DNA of 64,000 nt from Euzebya rosea (GCF_003073135.1 NZ_PGDQ01000010.1:62001-126000); one strand, 5' to 3'. Shown: positions 33,980 to 43,157, numbered from the stretch's first letter. The notes: generated by a model not told the origin, from the letters alone. Translations and numbers: made by a program.

Positions 33980-35254
33980 ATGAGCGCTCTCGCGCGCCGC
34001 ATGGGGCTGCTTGCCCTGCTGCTGGCCCTGTCCATGATCACGGCTGCCTGTGCCAACGACACGGCCGACGACGAGGCCACCGAGGACACCGCTGAGGTGG
34101 CCGAGGAGGAGGCCGAGCCGACCGAGGACGAGATGGCCGAGGAGGAGCCGACCGAGGACGAGATGGCCGAGGAGGAGCCCACCGAGGACGAGATGGCGGA
34201 AGAGGAGCCCACCGAGGACGAGGCAACCGAGGACGACGCCGCTGACGCCTCCGAGGGTGGCGTCTCCATCGAGGACTCGTGCGCGCAGTACGAGGGCGTC
34301 GAGGTCCCCGAGGACTTCAACGTGGTCCTCGTGACCGACATCGGCAAGGTCGACGACGGCACCTTCAACCAGTTCGCGAACGACGGCATGGTCGCCGCTG
34401 CTGACTGCCTCGGCTTCGAGTCCCAGGCCATCGAGACGGCCTCCGAGGCCGACTACGGCACCAACATCGCCACCGCCCTCGAGGCCGACCCGGAGATCAT
34501 CGTCACGGTCGGGTTCCTGATCGCCGACGCCACCCTCGAGGCCGCTGAGGCCAACCCGGAGGTCAACTTCATCGGCATCGACCAGTTCCAGGCCGAGTAC
34601 CCGGCCAACTACGTCGGCGTGCTGTTCCGCGAGGACCAGGGCGGCTTCCTGGCCGGTGCCATGGCGGGTCTGCTGACCGAGTCCAACACCATCGGTGTCG
34701 TCGGCGGCCTCGAGGTCGTCCCGCCGGTCGTGCGCCTGGTCAACGGCTACGAGGCCGGTGCCCACTACATCGACGAGTCCATCAACGTCCTCAAGGTCTA
34801 CACCGACTCCTTCACCGACCCTGCCCAGGGCGCCTCGGCGGCCCAGCAGTTCCTCGGCGAGGGTGCCGACGTGATCTTCGGTGCTGGCGGCCAGACCGGT
34901 TCCGGTGGCGTGTCCGCGGCGACCGAGGCCGGTGCCTGGGGCATCGGGGTCGACCAGGACGAGTACTTCACCACCTTCGGTGGCGGCTCCTCGCCCGGGT
35001 CGGAGTTCCTGGCCACCTCGGCCGTGAAGCGCGTCGACCTGGGTGTCTTCAACCAGATCGGTGAGGTCCTCGCCGGTTCCTTCGCCGGTGGCATCTACAC
35101 GCTGGACGCGGCCAACGGTGGCATCAGCTACGCGCCGTTCCACGACGCGGACATCCCCGAGGACGTCGCGACGCAGCTCGAGGAGGTCCGCCAGGGCCTC
35201 GCCGACGGCTCCATCGAGACGGGCATCGACCCGGCCACGGGCCTGCCCCTGTAG
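33980..35254 (+). CDS. BMP-family ABC transporter substrate-binding lipoprotein
   Basis: A 424-residue lipoprotein. The signal peptide ends in a lipobox (MITAAC) at about residue 20. Then comes an acidic linker of about 70 residues containing 10-residue repeats PTEDEMAEEE (nearly four copies, DNA unit 30 bp from 34118). The BMP/Med substrate-binding domain (about 100-424) has VVLVTDIGKVDDGTFNQFAN, VNFIGIDQFQ and GVLFREDQGGFLAGAMAG. The family binds purine and other nucleosides. ABC ATPase and two permeases follow. An in-frame ATG 30 bp upstream is rejected because GAAAAGGA is placed for ATG 33980. A strong stem-loop follows the gene. Confidence 0.93.
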   Translation: MSALARRMGLLALLLALSMITAACANDTADDEATEDTAEVAEEEAEPTEDEMAEEEPTEDEMAEEEPTEDEMAEEEPTEDEATEDDAADASEGGVSIEDSCAQYEGVEVPEDFNVVLVTDIGKVDDGTFNQFANDGMVAAADCLGFESQAIETASEADYGTNIATALEADPEIIVTVGFLIADATLEAAEANPEVNFIGIDQFQAEYPANYVGVLFREDQGGFLAGAMAGLLTESNTIGVVGGLEVVPPVVRLVNGYEAGAHYIDESINVLKVYTDSFTDPAQGASAAQQFLGEGADVIFGAGGQTGSGGVSAATEAGAWGIGVDQDEYFTTFGGGSSPGSEFLATSAVKRVDLGVFNQIGEVLAGSFAGGIYTLDAANGGISYAPFHDADIPEDVATQLEEVRQGLADGSIETGIDPATGLPL

Positions 35255-35280
35255 CCAGCGCCCGCACAGCCAGCCAACTC

Positions 35281-35308
35281 GGGCCCCGCACGGCGACGTG
35301 CGGGGCCC
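35281..35308 (+). terminator. Strong stem-loop between binding protein and ATPase genes
   Basis: Perfect 11-bp stem GGGCCCCGCAC / GTGCGGGGCCC with a 6-nt loop, starting 27 bp after the lipoprotein stop. No T-run follows. Such structures commonly act as partial terminators or RNA stabilisers that leave binding-protein mRNA in excess over permease mRNA. Confidence 0.7.
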
Positions 35309-35334
35309 GCGTGTGTCGGACGCTGGGTTCCGAC

Positions 35335-35340
35335 TACGCT
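35335..35340 (+). promoter_or_regulatory. -10 element TACGCT upstream of the transporter ATPase
   Basis: TACGCT lies 29 nt before the ATG at 35369 and downstream of the stem-loop, so the ATPase-permease genes may have their own promoter. The leader carries GGAGG close to the start. Confidence 0.4.
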
Positions 35341-35368
35341 CCCTGCTGGCAACGAACACGGAGGTGTG

Positions 35369-36931
35369 ATGCAGGACGAGAGGGTTCCGGTCCTCGAGGT
35401 CGAGGGTGTGACCAAGCGGTTCCCGGGTGTGGTGGCCAACGCCGACGTCAACTTCGCCCTTCATCGTGGAGAGATCCACTGCCTGCTGGGCGAGAACGGG
35501 GCAGGCAAGTCGACGCTGATGAACGTCGTGTTCGGGCTGTACCAGCCGTCGGAGGGGCGCATCCTCGTCAACGGCGAACCCCAGCGGTTCACGTCCTCCC
35601 GTGACGCCATCGCGGCGGGCATCGGCATGGTCCACCAGCACTTCCAGCTGATCCCCGTGCTGACGGTCGCGGAGAACGTGATCCTCGGCGTGGAGACCAC
35701 CCGCCGCGGCCAGCTCGACCTCGAGTTGGCAAGGGAGCGCATCGCCGAGCTCAGCCAGGCTTACGGCCTCGGCGTGGACCCCGATGCGCTCGTCGGCTCA
35801 CTCAGCGTCGGCGCGCAGCAACGTGTGGAGCTGATCAAGGCGCTCTACCGCGACGCCGACATCCTGATCCTCGACGAACCCACCGCCGTGCTGACCCCGG
35901 GCGAGGTCGACGAGTTCTTCGCCGTGGTCCGCAGCCTCGTCGACGACGGCAAGTCCATCGTCTTCATCACCCACAAGCTGCGGGAGGTGCTGGCGGTCGC
36001 CGACCGCATCACCGTCCTGCGCCGTGGTCGCGTCGTCGGCAGCGCCGACCCGTCGACGAGTACCACCGCCCAGCTCGCCGAGCTCATGGTCGGCCGCGAG
36101 GTGTCCTTCCAGGTCCCAAAGACCCCGGCGGAACCGGGCCCGGTCGTCCTGGACGTCAAGGCGCTCGGCGTGACCGACGACCGCGAGGTCGTGACCGTCG
36201 CCGACTGCAACTTCCGGGTGCGTGCCGGGGTCATCTACGGCATCGCCGGCGTGGAGGGCAACGGCCAGCGCGAGCTCGTCGAGGCCATCGCCGGCATGCG
36301 CGCCGCAGCGGACGGGCACATCCACATCGACGGCACCGACATCGTCGGCATGTCGCCGCGCAAGGTCGAGCGCCTCGGCGTCGGCCACGTGCCCGAGGAC
36401 CGCAACAAGCACGGCGTCGTGGGCGCCTTCACCATCACCGAGAACCTGGTGCTGAACGGCTACTACCGCTCGCCCTTCTCGCGAGGCTGGGTGATGCGCC
36501 GCGAGCCGATGGCCGAGCAGGCCGAACGCCTCGTCGAGGCCTACGACGTGCGCACGCCGGGGACCGAGATCACCGTCAGCACGCTGTCGGGTGGCAACCA
36601 GCAGAAGGTCGTCGTCGCCCGGGAGCTGTCCAGGCCGCTGAAGCTGCTGATCGTCGCCCAGCCCACCCGCGGGCTGGACGTCGGCTCCATCGAGTTCATC
36701 CATTCCCAGATCGTCGCCAAGCGCGACGAGGGGTGCGCGGTGCTGCTGGTGTCCGCGGAGCTGGACGAGATCCTGTCGCTCGCCGACCACATCGGTGTGC
36801 TGTATCGGGGGACGATCGTGGCAGAGATGCCACGCGAGGAAGCCAGCCGCGAACGGCTGGGCTGCCTGATGGCAGGTACCGAGGACCCCGGGCCGCCCGA
36901 GCAGCCCGACGCGGTGGAGGAGCTGGTGTGA
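35369..36931 (+). CDS. ABC transporter ATP-binding protein, nucleoside/BMP type (double NBD)
   Basis: A 520-residue protein with two ATPase domains, as in RbsA/NupA. The first NBD has Walker A GENGAGKST, signature LSVGAQQRVEL and Walker B DILILDEPTAVLTPGE. The second NBD has a degenerate Walker A (GVEGNGQREL) and signature LSGGNQQKVVVA, the usual asymmetry of the family. It drives uptake by the permeases encoded next. GTG-ATG occur in tandem at 35366-35371; ATG is preferred because it leaves more room after GGAGG. The stop overlaps the next start (GTGA). Confidence 0.94.
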   Translation: MQDERVPVLEVEGVTKRFPGVVANADVNFALHRGEIHCLLGENGAGKSTLMNVVFGLYQPSEGRILVNGEPQRFTSSRDAIAAGIGMVHQHFQLIPVLTVAENVILGVETTRRGQLDLELARERIAELSQAYGLGVDPDALVGSLSVGAQQRVELIKALYRDADILILDEPTAVLTPGEVDEFFAVVRSLVDDGKSIVFITHKLREVLAVADRITVLRRGRVVGSADPSTSTTAQLAELMVGREVSFQVPKTPAEPGPVVLDVKALGVTDDREVVTVADCNFRVRAGVIYGIAGVEGNGQRELVEAIAGMRAAADGHIHIDGTDIVGMSPRKVERLGVGHVPEDRNKHGVVGAFTITENLVLNGYYRSPFSRGWVMRREPMAEQAERLVEAYDVRTPGTEITVSTLSGGNQQKVVVARELSRPLKLLIVAQPTRGLDVGSIEFIHSQIVAKRDEGCAVLLVSAELDEILSLADHIGVLYRGTIVAEMPREEASRERLGCLMAGTEDPGPPEQPDAVEELV

Positions 36932-38106
36932 GCGGTCCCGACGACCCGAAGACGACGCCGCGCGAGACCGAGGACGGAGGTGTTCCGGCAACCACCATCA
37001 CCGGGCGCCTGGAGCCGTGGGTCGCGCTGAGTCCCGTCCTGGTCCTGCTGGCCGCGTTCCTGTGCGCGGTCGTGATCGGTGGCGTCGTGATGGTGCTGAC
37101 CGGCGCCAACCCGGTCGAGGCCTACTGGGCGCTGCTGCGTGGCGCCGTGGGCTCGCCCGACCGGATCGCGTCGTCGCTGGCGCGCGCCACGCCGTTCATC
37201 GGCGCGTCGCTGGCGCTGGCGTTCGCGTTCAAGGCCGGCCTGTTCAACATCGGCGCCGAGGGGCAGCTGCTCATCGGCGCGCTGTTCGGTGGCTGGGCCG
37301 GGACGTGGTCGTGGATGGCCGGTGCCCCCAGCATCGTGGCCATCCCGGTCGTGATCGGCATGGGCATGCTGGGCGGTGCGCTGTACGGCGGCTTCCCCGG
37401 CTTCCTGAAGGCCAAGACGGGGGCCCACGAGGTCATCGTCACGATCATGCTCAACACCATCGCGCTCCGGCTGGTCGAGTGGCTGGTGCTGAGCCGCGAT
37501 CCGGTGATCCTGCTGGACCAGACCGCGTCGGTCCCGCATTCGCGCGAGATCGCTGAGAGCGCCAAGCTCCCGCACCTCCCCTTCGCCGGATCGTCCTCCC
37601 TGCACTGGGGGCTGGCGCTGGGGATCGTGGCCTGCGCGGTGATGTGGTTCGTGATGGAGCGGACCACGACCGGCTTCGAGATCAAGACCGTCGGACTGAA
37701 CCCCTCGGCCGCCGTCTACGCCGGCATGAGCGTGTCGAAGGTCTGGATCCTGGCCATGGCCGGTTCCGGGGCGTTCGCCGGGCTCGCCGGTGCAGCGGAG
37801 GTCTCGGGGTCGGTTGGCTTCATCCAGCCGGGGGTGTTCCGCAACATCGGCTTCGACTCGATCGCCATCGCCCTGCTGGCCCGCGCGAACCCGTGGGCGA
37901 TCATCCCGGCTGCCCTGCTGTGGGGTGCGCTGCTGTCCGGCGCGCCGCTGATGCAGCTGGAGGCCAACCTGTCCATCGACCTCGTCCGCATCGTGCAGGC
38001 GCTGATCCTGCTGTTCGTCGCCGCCGACCTGATCGTCCGGCGCCTGTTCCGCATCCGCGGTGAACGCGGCGAGGGTGCCGCGCTGGCCGCAGGGTGGGGA
38101 GGCTGA
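36928..38106 (+). CDS. ABC transporter permease, nucleoside/BMP type (first)
   Basis: A 392-residue membrane protein with about ten helices of the BPD_transp_2 (LivM/RbsC-like) family. Markers are ATPFIGASLALAFAFKAGLFNIGAEGQLLIGAL and LIGALFGGW, and the EAA-like region AAVYAGMSVSKVWILAMAGSGAFAGLAGA. A cytoplasmic N-terminus of about 28 residues precedes the first helix. GTG start is set by the 4-bp overlap with the ATPase stop. It pairs with the permease of 38109-39497 to form the channel for the BMP lipoprotein's ligand, likely nucleosides. Confidence 0.93.
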   Translation: MSGPDDPKTTPRETEDGGVPATTITGRLEPWVALSPVLVLLAAFLCAVVIGGVVMVLTGANPVEAYWALLRGAVGSPDRIASSLARATPFIGASLALAFAFKAGLFNIGAEGQLLIGALFGGWAGTWSWMAGAPSIVAIPVVIGMGMLGGALYGGFPGFLKAKTGAHEVIVTIMLNTIALRLVEWLVLSRDPVILLDQTASVPHSREIAESAKLPHLPFAGSSSLHWGLALGIVACAVMWFVMERTTTGFEIKTVGLNPSAAVYAGMSVSKVWILAMAGSGAFAGLAGAAEVSGSVGFIQPGVFRNIGFDSIAIALLARANPWAIIPAALLWGALLSGAPLMQLEANLSIDLVRIVQALILLFVAADLIVRRLFRIRGERGEGAALAAGWGG

Positions 38107-38108
38107 CC

Positions 38109-39497
38109 GTGAGCACCACCATCGTCCCCGCACCCGCACCCGAGCAGCAAGCGCTCGCCGCCCAGAACGTGCATCCCCGACGGACCCGGTTCGTCGTCAT
38201 CGGCTGGGTCTACAGCATCATCGGCGTCCTGCTGATCGAGCTGGCCGGCCGCGTGCCCAGCGACGACATCACCTTCACCTTCGGCATCCCGCCGGACGTG
38301 CCGCAGGTCACGGTCGACCCGCCGGGCATGGTGCTGCTGGCCGGCCTGCTGCTGCTCGCCGGCGGCATCACCGGGATATTCGAGCATCGGCTGGGCAACG
38401 TCACCCGTGTGGGGCTCGGCGTCGCGACGGCCGTGTTCGTCCCGCTGCTGCTGGTGCTGTCCCTTGCCTACTCGACGTCGTCGAAGCAGACCAACCTCAT
38501 CCCGATCCTCGTGGAGTCGCTGCGCCAGGGCACACCGATCGCCCTCGGTGCCCTTGCGGGCCTGTGGTGCGAGCGCTCCGGTGTCGTCAACATCGGCATC
38601 GAGGGCATGATGCTGGCCGCGGCCGGCGGGGGCTTCGTCGCCTACGCCGTGCTCGGCGGGGCCGAAGGCGGCTTCTGGCTGTGGGCGTCGGTCCTGATCG
38701 CCGTGCTCATCGGCGGGCTCATGGCCCTCCTCCACGCGGTGCTGTGCGTGACGTTCAGGACCGACCAGATCATCTCCGGTGTGGTCATCAACCTGCTCGC
38801 GCTCGGGATCACGTCCTACCTGCGGCAACAGGTCATCGTGCCCTCCGGCGAGGGCGGTGGCGGCATCACGCTGCCGACGTGGAACATCCCGCTGCTGTCG
38901 GACGTCCCGATCATCGGCCCGGTCTTCAGCGGCAAGCCGATCTACTTCGCGATGTTCCTGCTGGTGGCCCTGACGACCTGGGTGCTGTTCCGCACCCCGT
39001 TCGGACTGCGTGTGCGGTCCGTCGGTGAGAACCCCCACGCCGCCGAGACGCTGGGCGTGGATCCCATCCGCATCCGCTACCTGGCCGTCGTCATCGGTGG
39101 CCTCATCGCCGGCCTCGGTGGCGCGTGGTTCTCCCTCGAGACCGTCGGGTCCTTCGAGGACAACATGACCAACGGCACGGGCTTCATCGCCCTGGCCGCG
39201 CTGATCTTCGGCAAGTGGCGTCCGTGGCAGTCCTTCGGCGGCGCCATGCTGTTCGGCTTCGCCGCAGCGCTGGGCACCCGTCTGCAGATCCTGTCCGTCC
39301 GGCTCGAGGACTTCCGCTTGCTGGACCTGTCCCGCTTCGGCCTGGACGTGTCGGTCGTCCGCATCACCGGGCTGGAGATCCCCTCCCAGGCGCTTCAGTC
39401 CCTGCCGTTCGCCGTGACCATCGTCGTGCTTGCCGGCGCCATCGGACGGGCCATCGCGCCCGCCGCCGACGGCGTGCCGTTCGAGCGGTCGAAGTGA
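38109..39497 (+). CDS. ABC transporter permease, nucleoside/BMP type (second)
   Basis: A 462-residue BPD_transp_2 permease. The N-terminal portion (about 1-120) adds three helices before the conserved core, which starts at LRQGTPIALGALAGLWCERSG with the VVNIGIEGMMLAA motif. The core ends with GTGFIALAALIFGKWRPW and an inner helix at ALQSLPFAVTIVVLAGAIG. Start GTG 38109 lies 2 bp after the upstream stop. It is the partner of the first permease. A 15-bp tandem repeat array begins inside its stop codon. Confidence 0.92.
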   Translation: MSTTIVPAPAPEQQALAAQNVHPRRTRFVVIGWVYSIIGVLLIELAGRVPSDDITFTFGIPPDVPQVTVDPPGMVLLAGLLLLAGGITGIFEHRLGNVTRVGLGVATAVFVPLLLVLSLAYSTSSKQTNLIPILVESLRQGTPIALGALAGLWCERSGVVNIGIEGMMLAAAGGGFVAYAVLGGAEGGFWLWASVLIAVLIGGLMALLHAVLCVTFRTDQIISGVVINLLALGITSYLRQQVIVPSGEGGGGITLPTWNIPLLSDVPIIGPVFSGKPIYFAMFLLVALTTWVLFRTPFGLRVRSVGENPHAAETLGVDPIRIRYLAVVIGGLIAGLGGAWFSLETVGSFEDNMTNGTGFIALAALIFGKWRPWQSFGGAMLFGFAAALGTRLQILSVRLEDFRLLDLSRFGLDVSVVRITGLEIPSQALQSLPFAVTIVVLAGAIGRAIAPAADGVPFERSK

Positions 39498-39555
39498 TCG
39501 CGGGATCAGTGATCGCGGGATCGGTGGTCGCGGGATCGGTGGTCGCGGGATCGGT
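39496..39555. repeat. 15-bp tandem repeat, four copies, starting in a stop codon
   Basis: Four copies of GRTCGCGGGATCRGT run without spacers (39496, 39511, 39526, 39541). The first overlaps the permease TGA. A fifth, decayed unit (GACTGCGAACGACGT) follows up to the NudC leader. Confidence 0.9.
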
Positions 39556-39579
39556 GACTGCGAACGACGTGGTCGGACG

Positions 39580-40461
39580 ATGAGCGACGCCGACGGCGGG
39601 GATGCCCTGCTGGCGTCGGAGCACGCCGAACCGGGTGTGTCCGCCGACGCGGCCCTGGACGCCCTCGCCGACGAGGCGACGATGGTCGTGGCGGTGCGGA
39701 CCGACGGCAAGGCCGCGATCCGGCGGGGGCTGCCAGCCGGCATCGAGGCTGCCGGGCTGTCCGCGCCCGTGCTGGCCGGCACGGCCGTGGCGATCGTGCT
39801 GGACATGGGTGCCGACACCGAGGCGATCGCCCTGTTCGGCCGGTTCCAGGACCCGCGGGCCGCGCTGGTCGGGACCGAGGATCCGGCAGCGGTCCTCGGC
39901 GCGCTCGGCTTCGGGCAGTGGCGGGTCAGGCATCGGTTCTGCAGCCGCTGCGGGGCGCCGCTCGAACCGCGCGCCGACGGACGGGTCCTGCGCTGCACCG
40001 CGGAGGACACCGAGCAGTTCCCCCGGCTGGAACCCGCCGTGATCATGCGGGTCGTCGACGTCGACGACCGGATCCTGCTCGGTCGCCAGCCCATGTGGCC
40101 GCCGGGTCGCTTCAGCGTGCTGGCCGGCTTCGTCGACCCGGGCGAGTCGCTGGAGGCCGCCGTGGTCCGGGAGATCATGGAGGAGGTCGGTGTGCCCGTG
40201 CGCGACGTCGCCTACCACTCCTCGCAGCCGTGGCCGTTCCCCGCCAGCCTCATGCTCGGGTTCACCGCTACGGCGACGTCGACCGACTTGGTGCTCGAGG
40301 ACGAGATCGCCGAGGCCCTGTGGTTCTCGCGGGAGGAGCTGGCCGAGGCGATGGACCGGGGCCAGGCGTACGTGCCCCCCGACGTCTCGATCGCCCACCA
40401 CCTGCTCGTCGACTGGCTGGGCGCCGACGTGCCCCTCGCGACCTGGTACGACCAGCGCTGA
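39580..40461 (+). CDS. nudC: NudC-like NAD(H)/NAD-RNA Nudix hydrolase
   Basis: A 293-residue Nudix enzyme. The N-terminal NUDIX-like domain precedes a zinc-ribbon region and the Nudix box GFVDPGESLEAAVVREIMEEVGV, matching the consensus. NudC-specific SQPWPFPASLM follows, and the C-terminus has VPPDVSIAHHLL. NudC cleaves NAD(H) to NMN and AMP and removes NAD caps from RNA. The ribbon has CSRCG and one later Cys (LRCT), but the fourth expected Cys is absent, so zinc binding may be altered. Upstream lie the nucleoside transporter genes. 16-bp tandem repeats overlap the stop codon. Confidence 0.9.
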   Translation: MSDADGGDALLASEHAEPGVSADAALDALADEATMVVAVRTDGKAAIRRGLPAGIEAAGLSAPVLAGTAVAIVLDMGADTEAIALFGRFQDPRAALVGTEDPAAVLGALGFGQWRVRHRFCSRCGAPLEPRADGRVLRCTAEDTEQFPRLEPAVIMRVVDVDDRILLGRQPMWPPGRFSVLAGFVDPGESLEAAVVREIMEEVGVPVRDVAYHSSQPWPFPASLMLGFTATATSTDLVLEDEIAEALWFSREELAEAMDRGQAYVPPDVSIAHHLLVDWLGADVPLATWYDQR

Positions 40462-40534
40462 TCACGGCCGGCGCTGATCACGGCCGGCGCTGATCACGGC
40501 CGGCGCTGATCACGGCCGGCGCTGACCACGACCG
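40455..40534. repeat. 16-bp tandem repeat, five copies, over the nudC stop codon
   Basis: Four perfect copies of GCGCTGATCACGGCCG and a fifth with two changes run head to tail from 40455. Each unit holds TGATCA and, at the junction, CGGCCGGCG. An inverted partial copy (CAGCGCCGGCCGTCAGCGATCAG) follows at 40552-40574, reaching the stop of the convergent gene. The array could fold into alternative hairpins and serve as a two-way terminator. Confidence 0.9.
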
Positions 40535-40571
40535 GCGCTGACCCGTTCGGACCAGCGCCGGCCGTCAGCGA

Positions 40572-43157
40572 TCAGGTGTCCTGCACGGCGATCAGGCAGC
40601 GCGGCGCTGCCTGGTCACCCAGCGAGTACCCGTTGGTGAGGAGCGCACGCTCGGCCATGGTGATGGCGGTCGGCTGGTTGACCCACCGGCCGGCGAACGC
40701 CTCGCCCATCTCCTCGGTGGCGGTCTCCACCGACGCGTCGAAGCGGTAGACGTCCAGGCCGCGGTTGATGTCGTTGCCGAAGCCGTAGAACGACCCGTCC
40801 TCCTCGAACGTGTTGGTCTTGAACGACCAGGTGTCGGAGTTGGAGAAGTAGAAGAAGCCGAGCGTCTCGATGGGCATCGACGCCGGGTTGGTCGCGGCGT
40901 CGGCCAGGCCGTTGATGTCCAGGACCCACACGCCGGCGTTGTACCAGGCGATCGTGATGATGCCCTGCTCGGGGTAGATGCGGAACACGTGCGCGGTGCA
41001 GGTCAACGCCTCGCCCTGGCCGGAGCCGGAGCCGGCCGGACGGAACTCGGGGATGAAGTAGGTCCCGACCTTGTGCGTCTGCGGGTCCAGCTCGTTGTCG
41101 CCGGTGATGTCGTAGACGTGCATGCCACCGCCGGGGCAGAAGCCGTTGCCGGCGGCACCCGCCAGCTCGTCCTCCACGATCAGCAGCGTCCGCTCGTTGC
41201 CGTCGCTGTCGGTGACGGTCACCGGGTCGGCCTGGTGCTCGACGTTGATGGCCGGGTCCACGAAGTTGGAGATGACCTCGGGGTTCGCGGGGTCCTCGGT
41301 GTTGATGATCACCGTGTTCGACAGCGCCGCGGAGTAGGCCCGGGTGCCGTCGGCGGAGAACGTGATGTCGTGGGACTCCGTGCCCAGCCCGGGCAGGACC
41401 GGCATGTCGAGCTGGCCGATTCGGCGGATGTCGTCGAGGTCGGAGATGTCGTAGTACTCGATGTAGGTGGTCTCCGACCCGCCGCTGGTGATCGGGTTGA
41501 TGATCAGCGAGGAGTTGGAGTTGTAGGCGTAGTCACCGGAGGGGTGCACGGTCATGTTGTGCGACCCCTCGGGCACCGGGATGAAGCCGGCGTACGTCGG
41601 CTCGTAGGGGTTGGTCAGCTCGATGACGTAGGTGCCGTAGGCCGGGGTCAGGTCGTCGGGGACCCCGTCGGGCTGGTCATCGTCCTCGCCGCCACCGACC
41701 TCGTCGACGAAGGCGATGTCCCCGTCCGCGACGGCCTGGCGGACGCAGTCGGAGCGGATGTCGAGCGCGCTCGTGTCCTCGGAGGTGAACGTGGTGAACG
41801 TGCGACCGTCACGGCTGAACACCTGGGTGTCGCCCTGGACGGTCACGCAGTCGTAGTAGGCGACGATCTCGGTCTGCTCGGGGTCGGCGATGTCGGCGAT
41901 CTGCAGGCCGTTGTACTCCGCACCGGCGATGGCGTAGTCCTGCATCGACCCCACGCGGTCGGCGACCAGCGCCGACAGCACGTCGGCTGCGGCCTCGTCG
42001 ATCGCGGCGGTGCCACCGGCCAGGCGGAGGACCCCGACGGTGGCGTCGGACAGGGCGTCGACGGCCTGGGGCGTCGACTGGACGTCGAGGCCGTCGACCA
42101 GGTACAGCACACCACCGGTCCTGCCGATGGCCGCCGCGGTGGTCAGGCCGTCGGCGAAGGCACGGCTCGTGGCGACGTGCGTGCGGGCCCGGATGGCGCC
42201 GCGGGCGAAGGACTCCGCGGCTGCGGCTGCAGCGACGTCGTGCACGTCGTCACCCTCGATGCGGGTGGCCGTGGCGTCACCGGCGGCCGTTTCGGCCGCG
42301 GTCACGACCTCGTCCGACACCTGGCCGGTCGTGGCGACCACGGTCAGGGCCGGCGCGTCCGGCGTCAGCAGCGGGTTGTCGGACGCGACGCTGGCCTCCA
42401 GGACGGCAGCCGTTTCCTCGGGCAGGCGATCCTCGCCCAGCAGCAGCAACGGCACGTCGTGTGCAGCCCCGAGCGCTGCCGCGGCCAGGGCGGTCTCCCA
42501 GCCGCGCTCGGGGTCGGCGTCCTCGCCGACGGCCAGCAGGAACTCGTTGGCCCCGGTGATGCGGTCGGCGATCGCGGCGGCGGTGCCGAAGCGGTTGTCG
42601 CCCTCGATCCGCTCGACGTCCAGACCGGCGTCGGTCAGCTGGGCGAGGGCGGCCGGGGACACGGCGGCCTCGCCACCGAGGACGACCGCACGGCGGGCGC
42701 CGAGGCGGGTGATCTCCTGCAACGTCACCTGCGGCACCTCCTCCACCGTGGTCAGCAGGATGGGCGCTCGCAGGGTCGCGGCCAGGGGAGCTCCGGCCAG
42801 CGCGTCAGCGTAGGTGTACGCGGTGGCGATGACGACGTCGTCGGCGGCGATGAAGGTGTCGGCGGACACGGCCACCGCCGTCTCGATGCGGGTCGGTCCC
42901 TCGAGCCGGACCGTCCGCCCCAGGCCCGCGTCGACGGTGGCGAACTCGATGTCGGTGCCGTACGGGATGGTGGTGTCGGCGCGGTCCAGAACCCGGTAGG
43001 CCAGGTTGTCGATGTGCGACATGTTGGCCGAGGAGAACGGTTCGGCCGCATCGTTGGCGGCGGCGTCCTGGGCCGTGACGGGGGCGGGGGACAGGAGGGT
43101 GGCGATCAGCAGGATCGACAGCAGCAGGGCTGGTCTGGGCAGGGCTGGACTGGGCAC
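40572..43157 (-). CDS. Secreted cell-wall-binding-repeat and LVIVD beta-propeller protein
   Basis: An 861-residue exported protein. The signal peptide (about 1-29, cut after PVTAQ) is followed by about three cell-wall-binding repeat 2 units (about 80-390), each with the VRLEGPTRIETAVAVSADTF or VERIEGDNRFGTAAAIAD pattern and VVLGGEAAVS. The rest is an LVIVD-type beta-propeller: TYVIELTNPYEPTYAGF, DGTRAYSAALSNTVIINTED, MHVYDITGDNELDP and VWVLDINGLADA. CWB2 repeats attach proteins non-covalently to wall polymers. GTG start is set by the signal peptide. It is the largest of the four secreted or membrane proteins of this cluster; the ligand of the propeller is unknown. Confidence 0.88.
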   Translation of the reverse strand: MPSPALPRPALLLSILLIATLLSPAPVTAQDAAANDAAEPFSSANMSHIDNLAYRVLDRADTTIPYGTDIEFATVDAGLGRTVRLEGPTRIETAVAVSADTFIAADDVVIATAYTYADALAGAPLAATLRAPILLTTVEEVPQVTLQEITRLGARRAVVLGGEAAVSPAALAQLTDAGLDVERIEGDNRFGTAAAIADRITGANEFLLAVGEDADPERGWETALAAAALGAAHDVPLLLLGEDRLPEETAAVLEASVASDNPLLTPDAPALTVVATTGQVSDEVVTAAETAAGDATATRIEGDDVHDVAAAAAAESFARGAIRARTHVATSRAFADGLTTAAAIGRTGGVLYLVDGLDVQSTPQAVDALSDATVGVLRLAGGTAAIDEAAADVLSALVADRVGSMQDYAIAGAEYNGLQIADIADPEQTEIVAYYDCVTVQGDTQVFSRDGRTFTTFTSEDTSALDIRSDCVRQAVADGDIAFVDEVGGGEDDDQPDGVPDDLTPAYGTYVIELTNPYEPTYAGFIPVPEGSHNMTVHPSGDYAYNSNSSLIINPITSGGSETTYIEYYDISDLDDIRRIGQLDMPVLPGLGTESHDITFSADGTRAYSAALSNTVIINTEDPANPEVISNFVDPAINVEHQADPVTVTDSDGNERTLLIVEDELAGAAGNGFCPGGGMHVYDITGDNELDPQTHKVGTYFIPEFRPAGSGSGQGEALTCTAHVFRIYPEQGIITIAWYNAGVWVLDINGLADAATNPASMPIETLGFFYFSNSDTWSFKTNTFEEDGSFYGFGNDINRGLDVYRFDASVETATEEMGEAFAGRWVNQPTAITMAERALLTNGYSLGDQAAPRCLIAVQDT

